A stretch of DNA of 34,474 bases from Bacteroidota bacterium. GTDB taxonomy: Bacteria > Bacteroidota > Bacteroidia > Chitinophagales > Chitinophagaceae. The stretch lies in contig JAFDXO010000119.1 in assembly GCA_018267925.1 (NCBI GenBank), positions 1 through 34,474 of the forward strand, written 5' to 3'. The notes under the pieces are model-generated. The model ran no database searches and was not told where the DNA came from. It worked only from the letters and a program-made list of their open reading frames with translations. The first letter of the stretch is position 1. Every line of letters starts with the position of its first letter. Position numbers and translations under genes: made by a program. This document shows, piece by piece, positions 25,241 to 33,099 of the stretch.

Positions 25241-27133
25241 ATGTGTCGAGTGCTTTTTGTATTTATTTTGTTGACTAGTTGGCTGGCAAAGGCTGATGCA
25301 CAAACGTCTTCACGTGTGCAACGTCTATTCAACTTAGCGATACAATACGATGCTAAAAAGCAGTATGATCGGGCACAAAAGCAAATGGAAAGGGTCATTG
25401 AATTAGATCCATCTTTTGTTGAAGCTTATAGTATTTTAGGTGCTTGGTATTTTCGCGATCATCTTTTTGACAAATCTGCTTCTGTTTTTCAACGCGCCTA
25501 TCAGACCAATAAAAGAAATGAAAAGCAATTTTCATTTCCTTATGCCAAAAGCCTTTTATATGCAGGTAAAGAAGAAGATGCACTTAGGATCTTAAACAAT
25601 TTCAACAGCGACACACCAGAATGGAAACAATTGAGAATGCAAGCCAAACAACTCTCCATTCAAAAGCAACAATCCATACATGATACGGCTTATAACCTTG
25701 GACCCGCCTTCAATACAGCAGATGCTGAAATGTTTCCTTGCATTAGCGCAAACGGGCAACAACTTTATTTTACTCGTAGGCTAAAAAATGTGGATGAAGA
25801 CTTTTACATGGCTCAAAAGGATACTTGTGGCGAATGGTTTACAGCTACCAATATGGGTAGTCCACCCAACACACCTAATCAAGAGGCAGCTCAAATGATT
25901 TCTCCCGATGGGCACTATTTGTTTTTTACACGCTGTGAAAACCGTAGTGAAAATGGATGGGGGCAAGGTGGTTGCGACCTTTATATGGCTTATCGAAGCG
26001 ATAGTGTGTGGTCGGTACCCCAAAGTTTTGGTGCTACTATCAATACGCCGGCTTATGAAGGAATGCCCTGTTTATCGCCCGATAATCGTGAATTATTTTT
26101 TGTCAGTAATCGTGCAGGCGGAATGGGCGGAATGGATATTTGGTCTTCTAAATTTGAAAACGGACTATGGCAAAAGCCCCGAAATTTAGGCCCCGATATC
26201 AATACAGCCGGCGATGAACTTTCTCCGTTCATCCATCCGGACAATAATTCGCTCTATTTTTCCAGCAACGGACTTGCAGGACTGGGTGGTGCCGATTTAT
26301 TTTTATCCCAACGAATCAATGACACGCTTTGGACAAAACCTACCAACCTCGGAATGCCTATTAATAGTACAGGAGATGAGGTAGGTGTTTGTGTCAACAT
26401 AGCCGGCGATACTATTTATTTTGCGTCCTTTCGCGACCACTCTTTGGGCAACTTTGACCTTTATACTGCTAAATTACCCGACAAGTTAAAACCCGTTCCC
26501 GTAGCTATTTTAGAAGGCTTTGTTTACGATAGTTTAACTAAAGAAAGGGTGAACTATGCAAGCATTTATATTCAAGATGCTCAAACTGGTGAAGAATTAT
26601 ATCATTTTAACAGCAATCGAGGCGATGGAAGTTTTTACTTGTCTCTGATTGCCGGAAAAAAGTATGTTGTTTCTACAGATCGTTATGGGTATAAAGCAAA
26701 CAAAGACACATTAAATTTAGAAACAGAAAAGCAATCCAACCTAAAAAAACATTGGATTGCCCTTCTTCCATCAGACTATGTAGCCCCTGTAAACGATAGC
26801 CTTATTTTAACGCTTTTGTTTCCAATAAGCAGCCAAGCTATCAACGACTCCGACAAGATATTAATAAAGGAAAAACTATCGCCTTGGCTTACTAACCAAA
26901 CCGGCATGGTGTTTTTCATCAACGGCTTTACGGACAATTCTGGAACACCTCTGCTGAATGAACAATTGTCCTATCAAAGAGCATTAACAGTTGCCAAAGA
27001 AATAGAATTGTTGGGCATAAATAGGATGGATATGCACATCAACGGATTAGGCGAAACCAATCCAATAGCTGATAACAGCACTATAGAAGGGAAAAATAAA
27101 AATCGGCGTGTGGAAATTATCCTGCGGCGGTAA
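25241..27133 (+). CDS. PorE-like envelope protein: TPR, PD40 propeller, CRD, OmpA domain
   Basis: 630 residues from the chosen ATG. Signal peptide 1-21 (MCRVLFVFILLTSWLAKADAQ region); TPR pair (about 25-95, YDRAQKQMERVIELDPSFVEAY); WD40-like PD40 blades (about 153-406, repeated PCISANGQQLYFTRR and SPDNRELFFVSNRAGGMGG); a carboxypeptidase-regulatory-like domain (about 424-505, LEGFVYDSLTKERVNYASI); and an OmpA C-terminal peptidoglycan-binding domain (about 523-630, INGFTDNSGTPLLNEQLS, ending NRRVEIILRR). This domain order and length match PorE of Porphyromonas T9SS, which links the secretion machinery to peptidoglycan. Paralogues with the same architecture are common, so the T9SS role is inferred. 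Confidence 0.85.
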   Translation: MCRVLFVFILLTSWLAKADAQTSSRVQRLFNLAIQYDAKKQYDRAQKQMERVIELDPSFVEAYSILGAWYFRDHLFDKSASVFQRAYQTNKRNEKQFSFPYAKSLLYAGKEEDALRILNNFNSDTPEWKQLRMQAKQLSIQKQQSIHDTAYNLGPAFNTADAEMFPCISANGQQLYFTRRLKNVDEDFYMAQKDTCGEWFTATNMGSPPNTPNQEAAQMISPDGHYLFFTRCENRSENGWGQGGCDLYMAYRSDSVWSVPQSFGATINTPAYEGMPCLSPDNRELFFVSNRAGGMGGMDIWSSKFENGLWQKPRNLGPDINTAGDELSPFIHPDNNSLYFSSNGLAGLGGADLFLSQRINDTLWTKPTNLGMPINSTGDEVGVCVNIAGDTIYFASFRDHSLGNFDLYTAKLPDKLKPVPVAILEGFVYDSLTKERVNYASIYIQDAQTGEELYHFNSNRGDGSFYLSLIAGKKYVVSTDRYGYKANKDTLNLETEKQSNLKKHWIALLPSDYVAPVNDSLILTLLFPISSQAINDSDKILIKEKLSPWLTNQTGMVFFINGFTDNSGTPLLNEQLSYQRALTVAKEIELLGINRMDMHINGLGETNPIADNSTIEGKNKNRRVEIILRR

Positions 27134-27149
27134 TAAAAATCATAAATTT

Positions 27150-27157
27150 CCCCCCCC
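27150..27157. repeat. C8 homopolymer tract
   Basis: Eight consecutive C in the 25-base gap between two converging genes, two bases after the stop codon of the leftward T9SS-CTD gene. It lies outside both coding regions. Confidence 0.9.
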
Positions 27158-27158
27158 A

Positions 27159-28106
27159 TCACTCCTTCAAAAACCGAATCGTTTGCTCGCCAATTTTGAG
27201 CAGATAAGCACCGGTGGGTAAGGGTTTGATGTCTATCTCACCGTTGGAATCGGTTTTGCCTTGCAGCACTTGTTTGCCACCCATGTCATACACCGAAAAC
27301 AGCCCGCTTGGCTGCTCGCTGTAATGCAGCGTACTCTGCGCCGGATTAGGAAAAACCGTAAATGGCTTAATCTTATTAGGATCATTGACGGATAAGGAAT
27401 AGCCGTTGAAGCCGATGATATATAGGCATTTTAGTGGACTCAAATAATTTGACATAATAATATGCTCCAATGAATCCAAATAAAATATAGCCGTTTCCAA
27501 TCGAGTTGAATCATCGACAAAACCCAATCCTTGAACACTTAAATAAAATTTTCCACTATCTGCAGGGTTTGTGTAATCATACTTTCTTGACATCAATATA
27601 GTCAAATTTTGCTGTGTGTCATTGGGCAAGGGTTGCATGTCGTATCGGTAAGGAACAGGAAGATGAAACTTCAACCATTGACCCGCCCACCAATTTGACT
27701 GTAAAGTATATAGACTATCGTAGTAAACCGTCTTTTGTGATGCAACCATTGATTCAACTAATGGAATATAGCTTGAATAGTCCGTTGTATTTAGATAAGG
27801 GAAGCTCATCAAGTTAGTCTTACCCATTTTAATCATTAAACCGGGAATAGTACTACCCGCTGGTGTAAAATCAAACGCATTAAGAAACACATCTGAAATA
27901 TATCCCTGCATAGGCATCGTGGGAAAGTCTGAATGTTTATATATCGAAAGGGCTGCGTTTTCAGCATTCTTAAATGGACGCCCATTAAAACCAGTCAAAA
28001 AACCTTTATTGGAATTGCTGGTATCTAATATATATTTGGGCGTACCTTGAGTAAAACCTTTTATAGTTCCGGCTAACAACAAGAACATTAAAACTATCCT
28101 TTTCAT
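27159..28106 (-). CDS. T9SS-secreted protein of unknown function
   Basis: 315 residues. It has a signal peptide (MKRIVLMFLLLAGTIKGFTQ), a middle of about 220 residues that I do not recognise, and a type A sorting domain over the last 70 residues (FTVFPNPAQSTLHY, then LPTGAYLLKIGEQTIRFLKE). The open frame extends 28 codons further upstream, but ATG 28106 directly begins the signal peptide and lies 10 bases after the stop of the mini-CTD gene. The middle has Tyr/Asp/Ser-rich beta-like segments. Inference: a secreted or surface protein, expressed together with the upstream mini-CTD gene. Confidence 0.85.
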   Translation of the reverse strand: MKRIVLMFLLLAGTIKGFTQGTPKYILDTSNSNKGFLTGFNGRPFKNAENAALSIYKHSDFPTMPMQGYISDVFLNAFDFTPAGSTIPGLMIKMGKTNLMSFPYLNTTDYSSYIPLVESMVASQKTVYYDSLYTLQSNWWAGQWLKFHLPVPYRYDMQPLPNDTQQNLTILMSRKYDYTNPADSGKFYLSVQGLGFVDDSTRLETAIFYLDSLEHIIMSNYLSPLKCLYIIGFNGYSLSVNDPNKIKPFTVFPNPAQSTLHYSEQPSGLFSVYDMGGKQVLQGKTDSNGEIDIKPLPTGAYLLKIGEQTIRFLKE

Positions 28107-28116
28107 CTTGCTTGAT

Positions 28117-28413
28117 TTATAGTTTGGTGAATGGATAGGTATGGTTGTGGGTGCGTAGCAGATAAACACCGGCTGGGAGGTTTTGCACATTTACACCTCC
28201 GCCCTGTTGCAATTGCCCTTCTGCCACTTTTACACCTAAAGAATTTATGATCTGAAATTCACTCTCCTCATTGGGTAGATTTATGTGGTCGGTAGTCGTT
28301 CCCTGTGTCAACCACTGATCCGGCAGTGTGGGGTTCACAAACACTTGTGCATTAGAAGAAGTAGTCATAATTACCCCCCCCCACATGGCAATTTTAATTA
28401 ATGTCTTTCTCAT
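28117..28413 (-). CDS. 98-residue 'CTD-only' T9SS protein with G9 tract in its signal peptide
   Basis: 98 residues: a signal peptide (about 1-22, MRKTLIKIAMWGGVIMTTSS then NAQ), a linker of about 30 residues, and a type A T9SS sorting domain (EFQIINSLGVKVAEGQLQQG, then LPAGVYLLRTHNHTYPFTKL). No cargo domain fits in this length. Codons Trp11-Gly-Gly-Val are written with nine consecutive G (28374-28382). Losing one G gives an immediate TAA, and gaining one gives a stop after eight more codons, so the frame in this sequence is the ON state. The neighbouring T9SS-CTD gene starts 10 bases downstream, so the two are probably cotranscribed and perhaps translationally coupled. It could also be the remnant of a longer cargo gene. 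Confidence 0.72.
   Translation of the reverse strand: MRKTLIKIAMWGGVIMTTSSNAQVFVNPTLPDQWLTQGTTTDHINLPNEESEFQIINSLGVKVAEGQLQQGGGVNVQNLPAGVYLLRTHNHTYPFTKL
28374..28382 (-). repeat. G9 homopolymer in signal-peptide codons (phase-variation candidate)
   Basis: Nine G in the coding (minus) strand, within codons 11-14 of the mini-CTD gene. Such runs are prone to slipped-strand errors, and both +1 and -1 changes truncate the protein. Confidence 0.9.
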
Positions 28414-28528
28414 TTTCTATACTGTTTGTTGGGTTAATTGAAAAATGTAACCTAAAGGTTAAAAAAATAATTGGAAATGCAAAATAGATTTTAAAGAAGA
28501 GGAGTGGAAAGTTTGTCCCCCAGTTAGG
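28414..28528. other. Spacer upstream of the mini-CTD gene
   Basis: AT-rich, no gene seen. A short CCCC/GGGG inverted repeat with a 6-base loop lies at about 28517-28530, next to the transposase remnant. It might be the edge of the old element or chance. Confidence 0.35.
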
Positions 28529-28726
28529 GGAATCAGGATACATACTTTTTTAAACCCTACCGACAACATCAATATTATGCTTGCTGCCGCTGCTTTTAAC
28601 TACAAAAGGATGATCAACAAATAGGAATCAACTTTTTGGCTCTTTCGGAAAAGATGTATTTGGGATATTCTATCTCACATTTAAGGAACAATAATAAACA
28701 CGATTTGTTTTTTAAGGGGCGACTAA
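28529..28726 (+). pseudogene. Decayed 3' end of an IS5-like transposase
   Basis: One frame reads NINIMLAAAAFNYKRMIN followed by an in-frame TAG (28622), then WLF...ILSHI, an in-frame TAA (28682), then INTICFLRGD and a final TAA (28724). The stretch DxINxMLAAAAFNxKRM and the ending FLRGD resemble the C terminus of IS5-family transposases from Bacteroidota, as far as I can recall them. The N-terminal and DDE parts are missing. The three stops in one frame, all at family-consistent spacing, indicate a dead remnant. Confidence 0.55.
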
Positions 28727-28911
28727 TTAAACAGACATATTATTCTTGCACTCATCATAGAGAAATATATTCAATTTCTACTTGGGCGGGTTTCCCAAAA
28801 ACGAGAAAGATATATTGATGGCTTCTATTAAAAAAAGTAATTGTCAACAAGGCATCCTAAGCTCTGTTCCTACCCGAAAAAAAATGCGAATAAAACAATA
28901 ATTACCCTCAT
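28727..28911. other. Spacer downstream of hemD, no gene seen
   Basis: About 185 AT-rich bases between the transposase remnant and the hemD stop codon. No clear terminator or coding frame is visible. Confidence 0.45.
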
Positions 28912-30237
28912 CTAAGAGGCAATTTCTTCAAGAAATTTTTCTAAGGCACTTACCATAGATGGAGCATTGGGTGCTGGAGCCTTTACATCCAGCCTCAAGC
29001 CCACTTCTTCAATAGCCTTTGAAGTAGTGGGGCCAAAAGCACCAATCAAGGTTCCATTTTGCTTATATTGAGGACTATGTTCAAAAAGAGTTTGTACACT
29101 AAATGGGCTAAAGAAAACAATCATATCAAAGGCATCACGCATCACATGGGCAATATCATTTGACACGGTTTTGAAGAAGGTAGCTTCCACAAATGAAGCT
29201 TTATGGCGTGCAAGAAAATCGCGTACTTCTGTCTTTCCACTATCGGAAGTCGGCACGATAAACTTCTCGTTCATCTTATGCTTATTAATCACATCAATCA
29301 GCCCATCAGATGATCCATCTGCGCTATAAAAAACTTTGCGTTTGCGATAAAGAATAAATTTTTGCAAATAAAGTGCTACGGCTTCGGTAATGCAAAAGTA
29401 TTTCATGTCTTGCGACACTTTCACCTTCAGCTCTTCGCAGATGCGAAAAAAATTATCTACGGCATTTCGGCTGGTGAAAATGATAGCCGTATATTCATTT
29501 AAATCAATTCGTTGTTTGCGAAAATCTTTTCCTGATAAGCCTTCTACACGAATAAAAGGATGAAATTCTAATTTTATATTGTATTTTTTTGCCAAATCAA
29601 AATAGGGTGATTTATCTGATTCAGGACGTGGTTGTGTAATCAGAATGGAAGTTATTTTCAAACCTTGTCTTTTGATTACTGGGCTCTGCTTTTCCGATTT
29701 TAAGTCTGTTAATTGTTTTTTTACAACAGGTGTTTGTTTAATTAAAACCGTTTTAGTCTTATTAGCAGGCTTGGTCTTTATACTTTTTTTTGAGGAAGTT
29801 GCCTTTGTTTTGGCTATTTCTACTGTTTTAGGGATTGGTGTTGGCTTTTGTTTTGCCACAACTTTCTTTGTTACAACTTTCTTCGTTGCAACTTTCTTCG
29901 TTGCAGCTTTCTTCGTTGCAACTTTCTTCGTTGCAGCTTTCTTCGTTGCAGCTTTCTTCGTTACAGCTTTTTTTGTTGCAACTGATTTTGTTGTTTTTTT
30001 AGATGTTACCTTTTTGGGTGTGGCAATCACGGTAACTTTAGCGGTGCTTTTTTTCTTGGAAGGCTGAACCGCACTTTTTTTAGTTTTAACGCTAATTATT
30101 TTAGCGGGTTTTTCTTTAGAAATTGCGGTGACCTTTTTAATGGAAGGAGTTGCCTTTCCCGTGTGTTTGCCGGTCTTTGTCGCAGGCTTTGCTTTCCTTG
30201 CGGTGGACTTTGTTGCAGAACGAACAGTTTTAGCCAT
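28912..30237 (-). CDS. hemD: Uroporphyrinogen-III synthase with lysine-rich histone-like N-terminal extension
   Basis: 441 residues. The C-terminal ~250 residues are a HemD domain (SILITQPRPESDKSPYFDLA, IIFTSRNAVDNFF, VFYSADGSSDGLID, FIVPTSDSGKTEV, IVFFSPFSVQTLF, IGAFGPTTSKAIEEVGL), which closes hydroxymethylbilane to uroporphyrinogen III in heme synthesis. Residues 1-190 are extremely basic, rich in Lys, Ala, Thr and Val, with a pentapeptide repeat like ATKKV encoded by a 15-bp DNA repeat. This resembles histone H1-like or nucleic-acid-binding tails and is not part of normal HemD (about 250 residues). The real start is ATG 30237, since the longer frame begins with TTG. A TTG codon at the HemD domain boundary could be an internal start. 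DUF4271 lies just upstream. Confidence 0.88.
   Translation of the reverse strand: MAKTVRSATKSTARKAKPATKTGKHTGKATPSIKKVTAISKEKPAKIISVKTKKSAVQPSKKKSTAKVTVIATPKKVTSKKTTKSVATKKAVTKKAATKKAATKKVATKKAATKKVATKKVVTKKVVAKQKPTPIPKTVEIAKTKATSSKKSIKTKPANKTKTVLIKQTPVVKKQLTDLKSEKQSPVIKRQGLKITSILITQPRPESDKSPYFDLAKKYNIKLEFHPFIRVEGLSGKDFRKQRIDLNEYTAIIFTSRNAVDNFFRICEELKVKVSQDMKYFCITEAVALYLQKFILYRKRKVFYSADGSSDGLIDVINKHKMNEKFIVPTSDSGKTEVRDFLARHKASFVEATFFKTVSNDIAHVMRDAFDMIVFFSPFSVQTLFEHSPQYKQNGTLIGAFGPTTSKAIEEVGLRLDVKAPAPNAPSMVSALEKFLEEIAS
29860..29979 (-). repeat. 15-bp tandem repeat in hemD, eight units
   Basis: Eight consecutive 15-base units of the type A(A/G)CTTTCTTCGTTGC (plus strand), with one or two changes each and one further degenerate unit after. 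They encode the KKVATKKAATK-like stretch. Units are multiples of three, so copy-number change keeps the reading frame. Confidence 0.9.
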
Positions 30238-30294
30238 ATTCAATTAATCGCAGTTGTTTAAAGGGTCAAGAGGTTTAGTACAAACGAGGTTAAA

Positions 30295-31173
30295 TTAAGC
30301 CAACCCACGCACCAGTAACTTCATCAACACTGCCAAAGGCAATAATTCTGAGGCGCAAAGGTAAGTAAAAAAATGGAAACGACTGTATTGAAAGAAAGAA
30401 CCAAATACTTGCCACGACCGTACATAACGGTTTATTAGTAAAAAGAGAATCAACAAACCGGAAACCAGCATAGCTCCTTGTGCAACTTCGGGCTGTGCAA
30501 ACGCTAACAAAACAATCAAAGGCAAAAGAGCAATGCCCATAATTTTATTAATCAAAAACACATTGAACAAATAAAGCTCGGTTACGTTTTCTACCCGAAA
30601 AGCCCAACCACTAAATCGAATCACTAAATATTTTCCCAAATAAACAGCAGATACACCTATAAAAAGTAACAAGAATATCATTTCTGAAGAAAAGCTTCCG
30701 GCTCTGTGTGGCATCAACCGTTCTATGACTAAATATCCATAAAATGATAGACTGATTACAAAAAATAAATTCAATAAAAGATTCCAAACCGTAGCACTTT
30801 GGAGTTTTTCTTTCAATGAACGACCGGAAGAGGATGGGCTTCTGAAAACAGCCCAAAGCAGTTGAAAATATTTTGCATTACTTAGGCGAATAAAACCAAG
30901 CATCAACAATAAAGTTGCCAGTAAATAAAACAAGGCTGTTTGGTCTCGAAAAAAATGCGGTCTGTTAATTGCGTGAATTACATTTTTATTGTTCAGTTGA
31001 GCATTGCTCCCAAACGCACTGTCTATGGTCTGATACCATCGTTGATCAATAAGTCGCTGCACACTATCGGTTGGCATGGGCAATCCATAAGAAACCGGCG
31101 ATGGGTGCGCCTGAACATAGTTTGCAAACAAGAATAAGGCTATGAATAAAATGATTCGAACTGAATGCTGCAT
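30295..31173 (-). CDS. DUF4271 integral membrane protein
   Basis: 292 residues from the chosen ATG: signal peptide (about 1-22, ending NYVQA), an extracytoplasmic segment (about 23-75), then about six TM helices (TALFYLLATLLLMLGF, LLLNLFFVISLSFYGYL, MIFLLLFIGVSAVYLG, MGIALLPLIVLLAF, GAMLVSGLLILFLLI and a last one). The pattern matches DUF4271. The function is unknown. The gene is commonly found next to hemD in Bacteroidota, and here hemD begins 57 bases downstream, so they are probably one operon. An alternative TTG start six codons upstream lies within the -7 element and is rejected. Confidence 0.86.
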   Translation of the reverse strand: MQHSVRIILFIALFLFANYVQAHPSPVSYGLPMPTDSVQRLIDQRWYQTIDSAFGSNAQLNNKNVIHAINRPHFFRDQTALFYLLATLLLMLGFIRLSNAKYFQLLWAVFRSPSSSGRSLKEKLQSATVWNLLLNLFFVISLSFYGYLVIERLMPHRAGSFSSEMIFLLLFIGVSAVYLGKYLVIRFSGWAFRVENVTELYLFNVFLINKIMGIALLPLIVLLAFAQPEVAQGAMLVSGLLILFLLINRYVRSWQVFGSFFQYSRFHFFTYLCASELLPLAVLMKLLVRGLA

Positions 31174-31188
31174 AAGCGGCTGTTGATG

Positions 31189-31196
31189 CAAAGTTA
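31189..31196 (-). promoter_or_regulatory. -7 element of the DUF4271-hemD operon
   Basis: The minus strand reads TAACTTTG, an exact match to TAnnTTTG, 15 bases before the ATG at 31173. Confidence 0.6.
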
Positions 31197-31248
31197 ATAC
31201 CCGTTCTCAACCAATGAAAAAACAAAAATCAGCATTTCCTTTGGCGCA

Positions 31249-33093
31249 CTAAAAATAAGCCACATAGCCAAAATGAATTTTTGATTGACGAAATTGTATA
31301 GGATTAGTACTGTTTCTACCCAGCGCATATCCTACGCTGAATAAACCAGATTTTGTAATGAGCGATGCGCCAATACCAAAACCATTGTATATATCGCTAT
31401 TGGAAAAAGAACTAAATTTTGTTTGTACCCAACCATTATCGCTAAATAAATAGAAAAACGAATTGGCATCCATCAACAAACGAAGTTCTAAGCTTACGAC
31501 ATGATAATGGTTGGTAAAAATGCTTTGCTCATCAAAACCACGAAGCAACCTAAAGCCACCTATTTGATACAATTCATTTCTAAAAAGCGACTCACCACCT
31601 ATCCAGGCACCGTTGTAAGCTGTTTTTAAAACTATTTTTTTAGCTAAAGAAAAATAGACATTCGCTTGTAGTCCAACTAAATATTGTTGTTTTTGCCGAA
31701 GCAAACTATCATAAATTTGACTGAAATCAAAGCCGGTAGCATCTTTCAGCGAGGTGATTGCATCATTAGGTTTTACCTTTCTTAATAAAGCGCTACCCTT
31801 AACTTTTAGTTCCCATCCATGTCGTGGGCTGATGCGAAAATCCGTTTTATTCCACCCCATCTCTATACCAACTCCCTGAGCAGATACATCAATATTATCC
31901 GGCAAACGTTTATTGGTTTTCACAAATCCGGTATCAGCCGTTATAAGGCGATTGCTTTGATTGTGATAATATATCCGTAAATGATTAGTAGCCGATAACT
32001 GATATAGAATTCCCGCATCTAAAGTAGTGCGCCTGAAACTGGTATCTTGTTTATACAAATCAAAATGAAGATCGGCACTAAAAGGAGTCCCCAATAAAAA
32101 AGGATAAGTAAGATCAACTTTTAATTTGGGCGATTTGTACTGAAGATTCTGATATGTTATTCCCATACTTTCGCCTTGACCCAAAATATTTTGAAAGGCA
32201 AATTGAGCATCTATGGTTAATAAAAACTTGCCGGTTGCCGAACTGTTAGGAAGCAGGCCTATCAAGGCATTTAATTGATTAGCTTTTTTTTCACGAAGGC
32301 TTAATTTTAGTAGATTTTCAGCGGGTTTAAATTTCATTTCCCACGGTGCTGACTCTTGTAAAAAGGGCAATTCTTTCAATCGAGTGGACAATGATCTTAG
32401 TTTACTTTCATCGTATGGTTGTCCTTGTTTTATGTCAATATAGCGGAACAGATATTTTCGATTTATTTTAATTTCTCCTTCCACAGCAATAGAGTCAATA
32501 TGCTCTAATTCATCCCTTTCCATGATAAACTTTCCAACAATACCTACATCGTTTTCAAATCTGATAACATCCAATTTAACTCGAGCAAAGGGATAACCAT
32601 TGTTTTCAGCCCATTGCAACATTTTTTCAGTAACAACTGCTACGGACTTAGGACGCACCATACGCCCCTGCCACTGATCGGGTTTGATACCAGCCTCTAC
32701 TAATAACCCACCGGAAATATTGCTAAAATCAAGACTTGCCCAACGATATACTTTACCTAAAAAAAGAAATGCTTGATAAACATTTCCTTGCACACCAATA
32801 CTATCTAAAGAAGCTGAAAGATATCCTTGCTCTTGAAGATCAGGAACTATTTGTTGCATAAAATCAAGTGCAGCATTAGAGCTTGAAAAAGACTTTTGCC
32901 CATTTATTAAACCATCGGGAAGGCGGACATTTTTTTCAACAGTATGAATTTGAACCTCGTAATTTTGTCCTTTAGCTGAATAAAAAGTAACTACCCCAAT
33001 AAGGCATAAAGCAAACGTCCATAACGACCAAAGCCATGTTCGTACTATGGTCGCACCAAACAAAAGATTTTTCCAGTAACCTATCAAAGACAT
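31249..33093 (-). CDS. Second Omp85/BamA-TamA family outer-membrane protein
   Basis: 614 residues from the chosen ATG: a hydrophobic signal segment (about 19-37, LWSLWTFALCLIGVVTFYS), POTRA-like modules (about 40-280, including EHIDSIAVEGEIKINRKYLFRYIDIKQGQPYDE split by a linker) and a C-terminal Omp85 barrel with GGFRLLRGFDEQSI and the closing KIHFGYVAYF. The GGFRLLRGF motif corresponds to the lid-lock signature of this family. It is too short for BamA and looks TamA-like. The substrate is unknown. The start at 33093 is preferred because the longer frame (33174) overlaps hemW and a perfect -7 element ends six bases before 33093. Confidence 0.88.
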   Translation of the reverse strand: MSLIGYWKNLLFGATIVRTWLWSLWTFALCLIGVVTFYSAKGQNYEVQIHTVEKNVRLPDGLINGQKSFSSSNAALDFMQQIVPDLQEQGYLSASLDSIGVQGNVYQAFLFLGKVYRWASLDFSNISGGLLVEAGIKPDQWQGRMVRPKSVAVVTEKMLQWAENNGYPFARVKLDVIRFENDVGIVGKFIMERDELEHIDSIAVEGEIKINRKYLFRYIDIKQGQPYDESKLRSLSTRLKELPFLQESAPWEMKFKPAENLLKLSLREKKANQLNALIGLLPNSSATGKFLLTIDAQFAFQNILGQGESMGITYQNLQYKSPKLKVDLTYPFLLGTPFSADLHFDLYKQDTSFRRTTLDAGILYQLSATNHLRIYYHNQSNRLITADTGFVKTNKRLPDNIDVSAQGVGIEMGWNKTDFRISPRHGWELKVKGSALLRKVKPNDAITSLKDATGFDFSQIYDSLLRQKQQYLVGLQANVYFSLAKKIVLKTAYNGAWIGGESLFRNELYQIGGFRLLRGFDEQSIFTNHYHVVSLELRLLMDANSFFYLFSDNGWVQTKFSSFSNSDIYNGFGIGASLITKSGLFSVGYALGRNSTNPIQFRQSKIHFGYVAYF

Positions 33094-33099
33094 TCTTTT

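Noticed and set aside
28636..28818. 60-codon plus-strand frame after the transposase remnant
   Set aside because: Starts with TTG, lies across the decayed transposase in another frame, and has no recognisable features.
29645..30067. 140-codon plus-strand frame opposite hemD, rich in Phe and Val
   Set aside because: It is the mirror of the lysine-rich repeat (AAG/AAA codons give CTT/TTT); no start context or homology.
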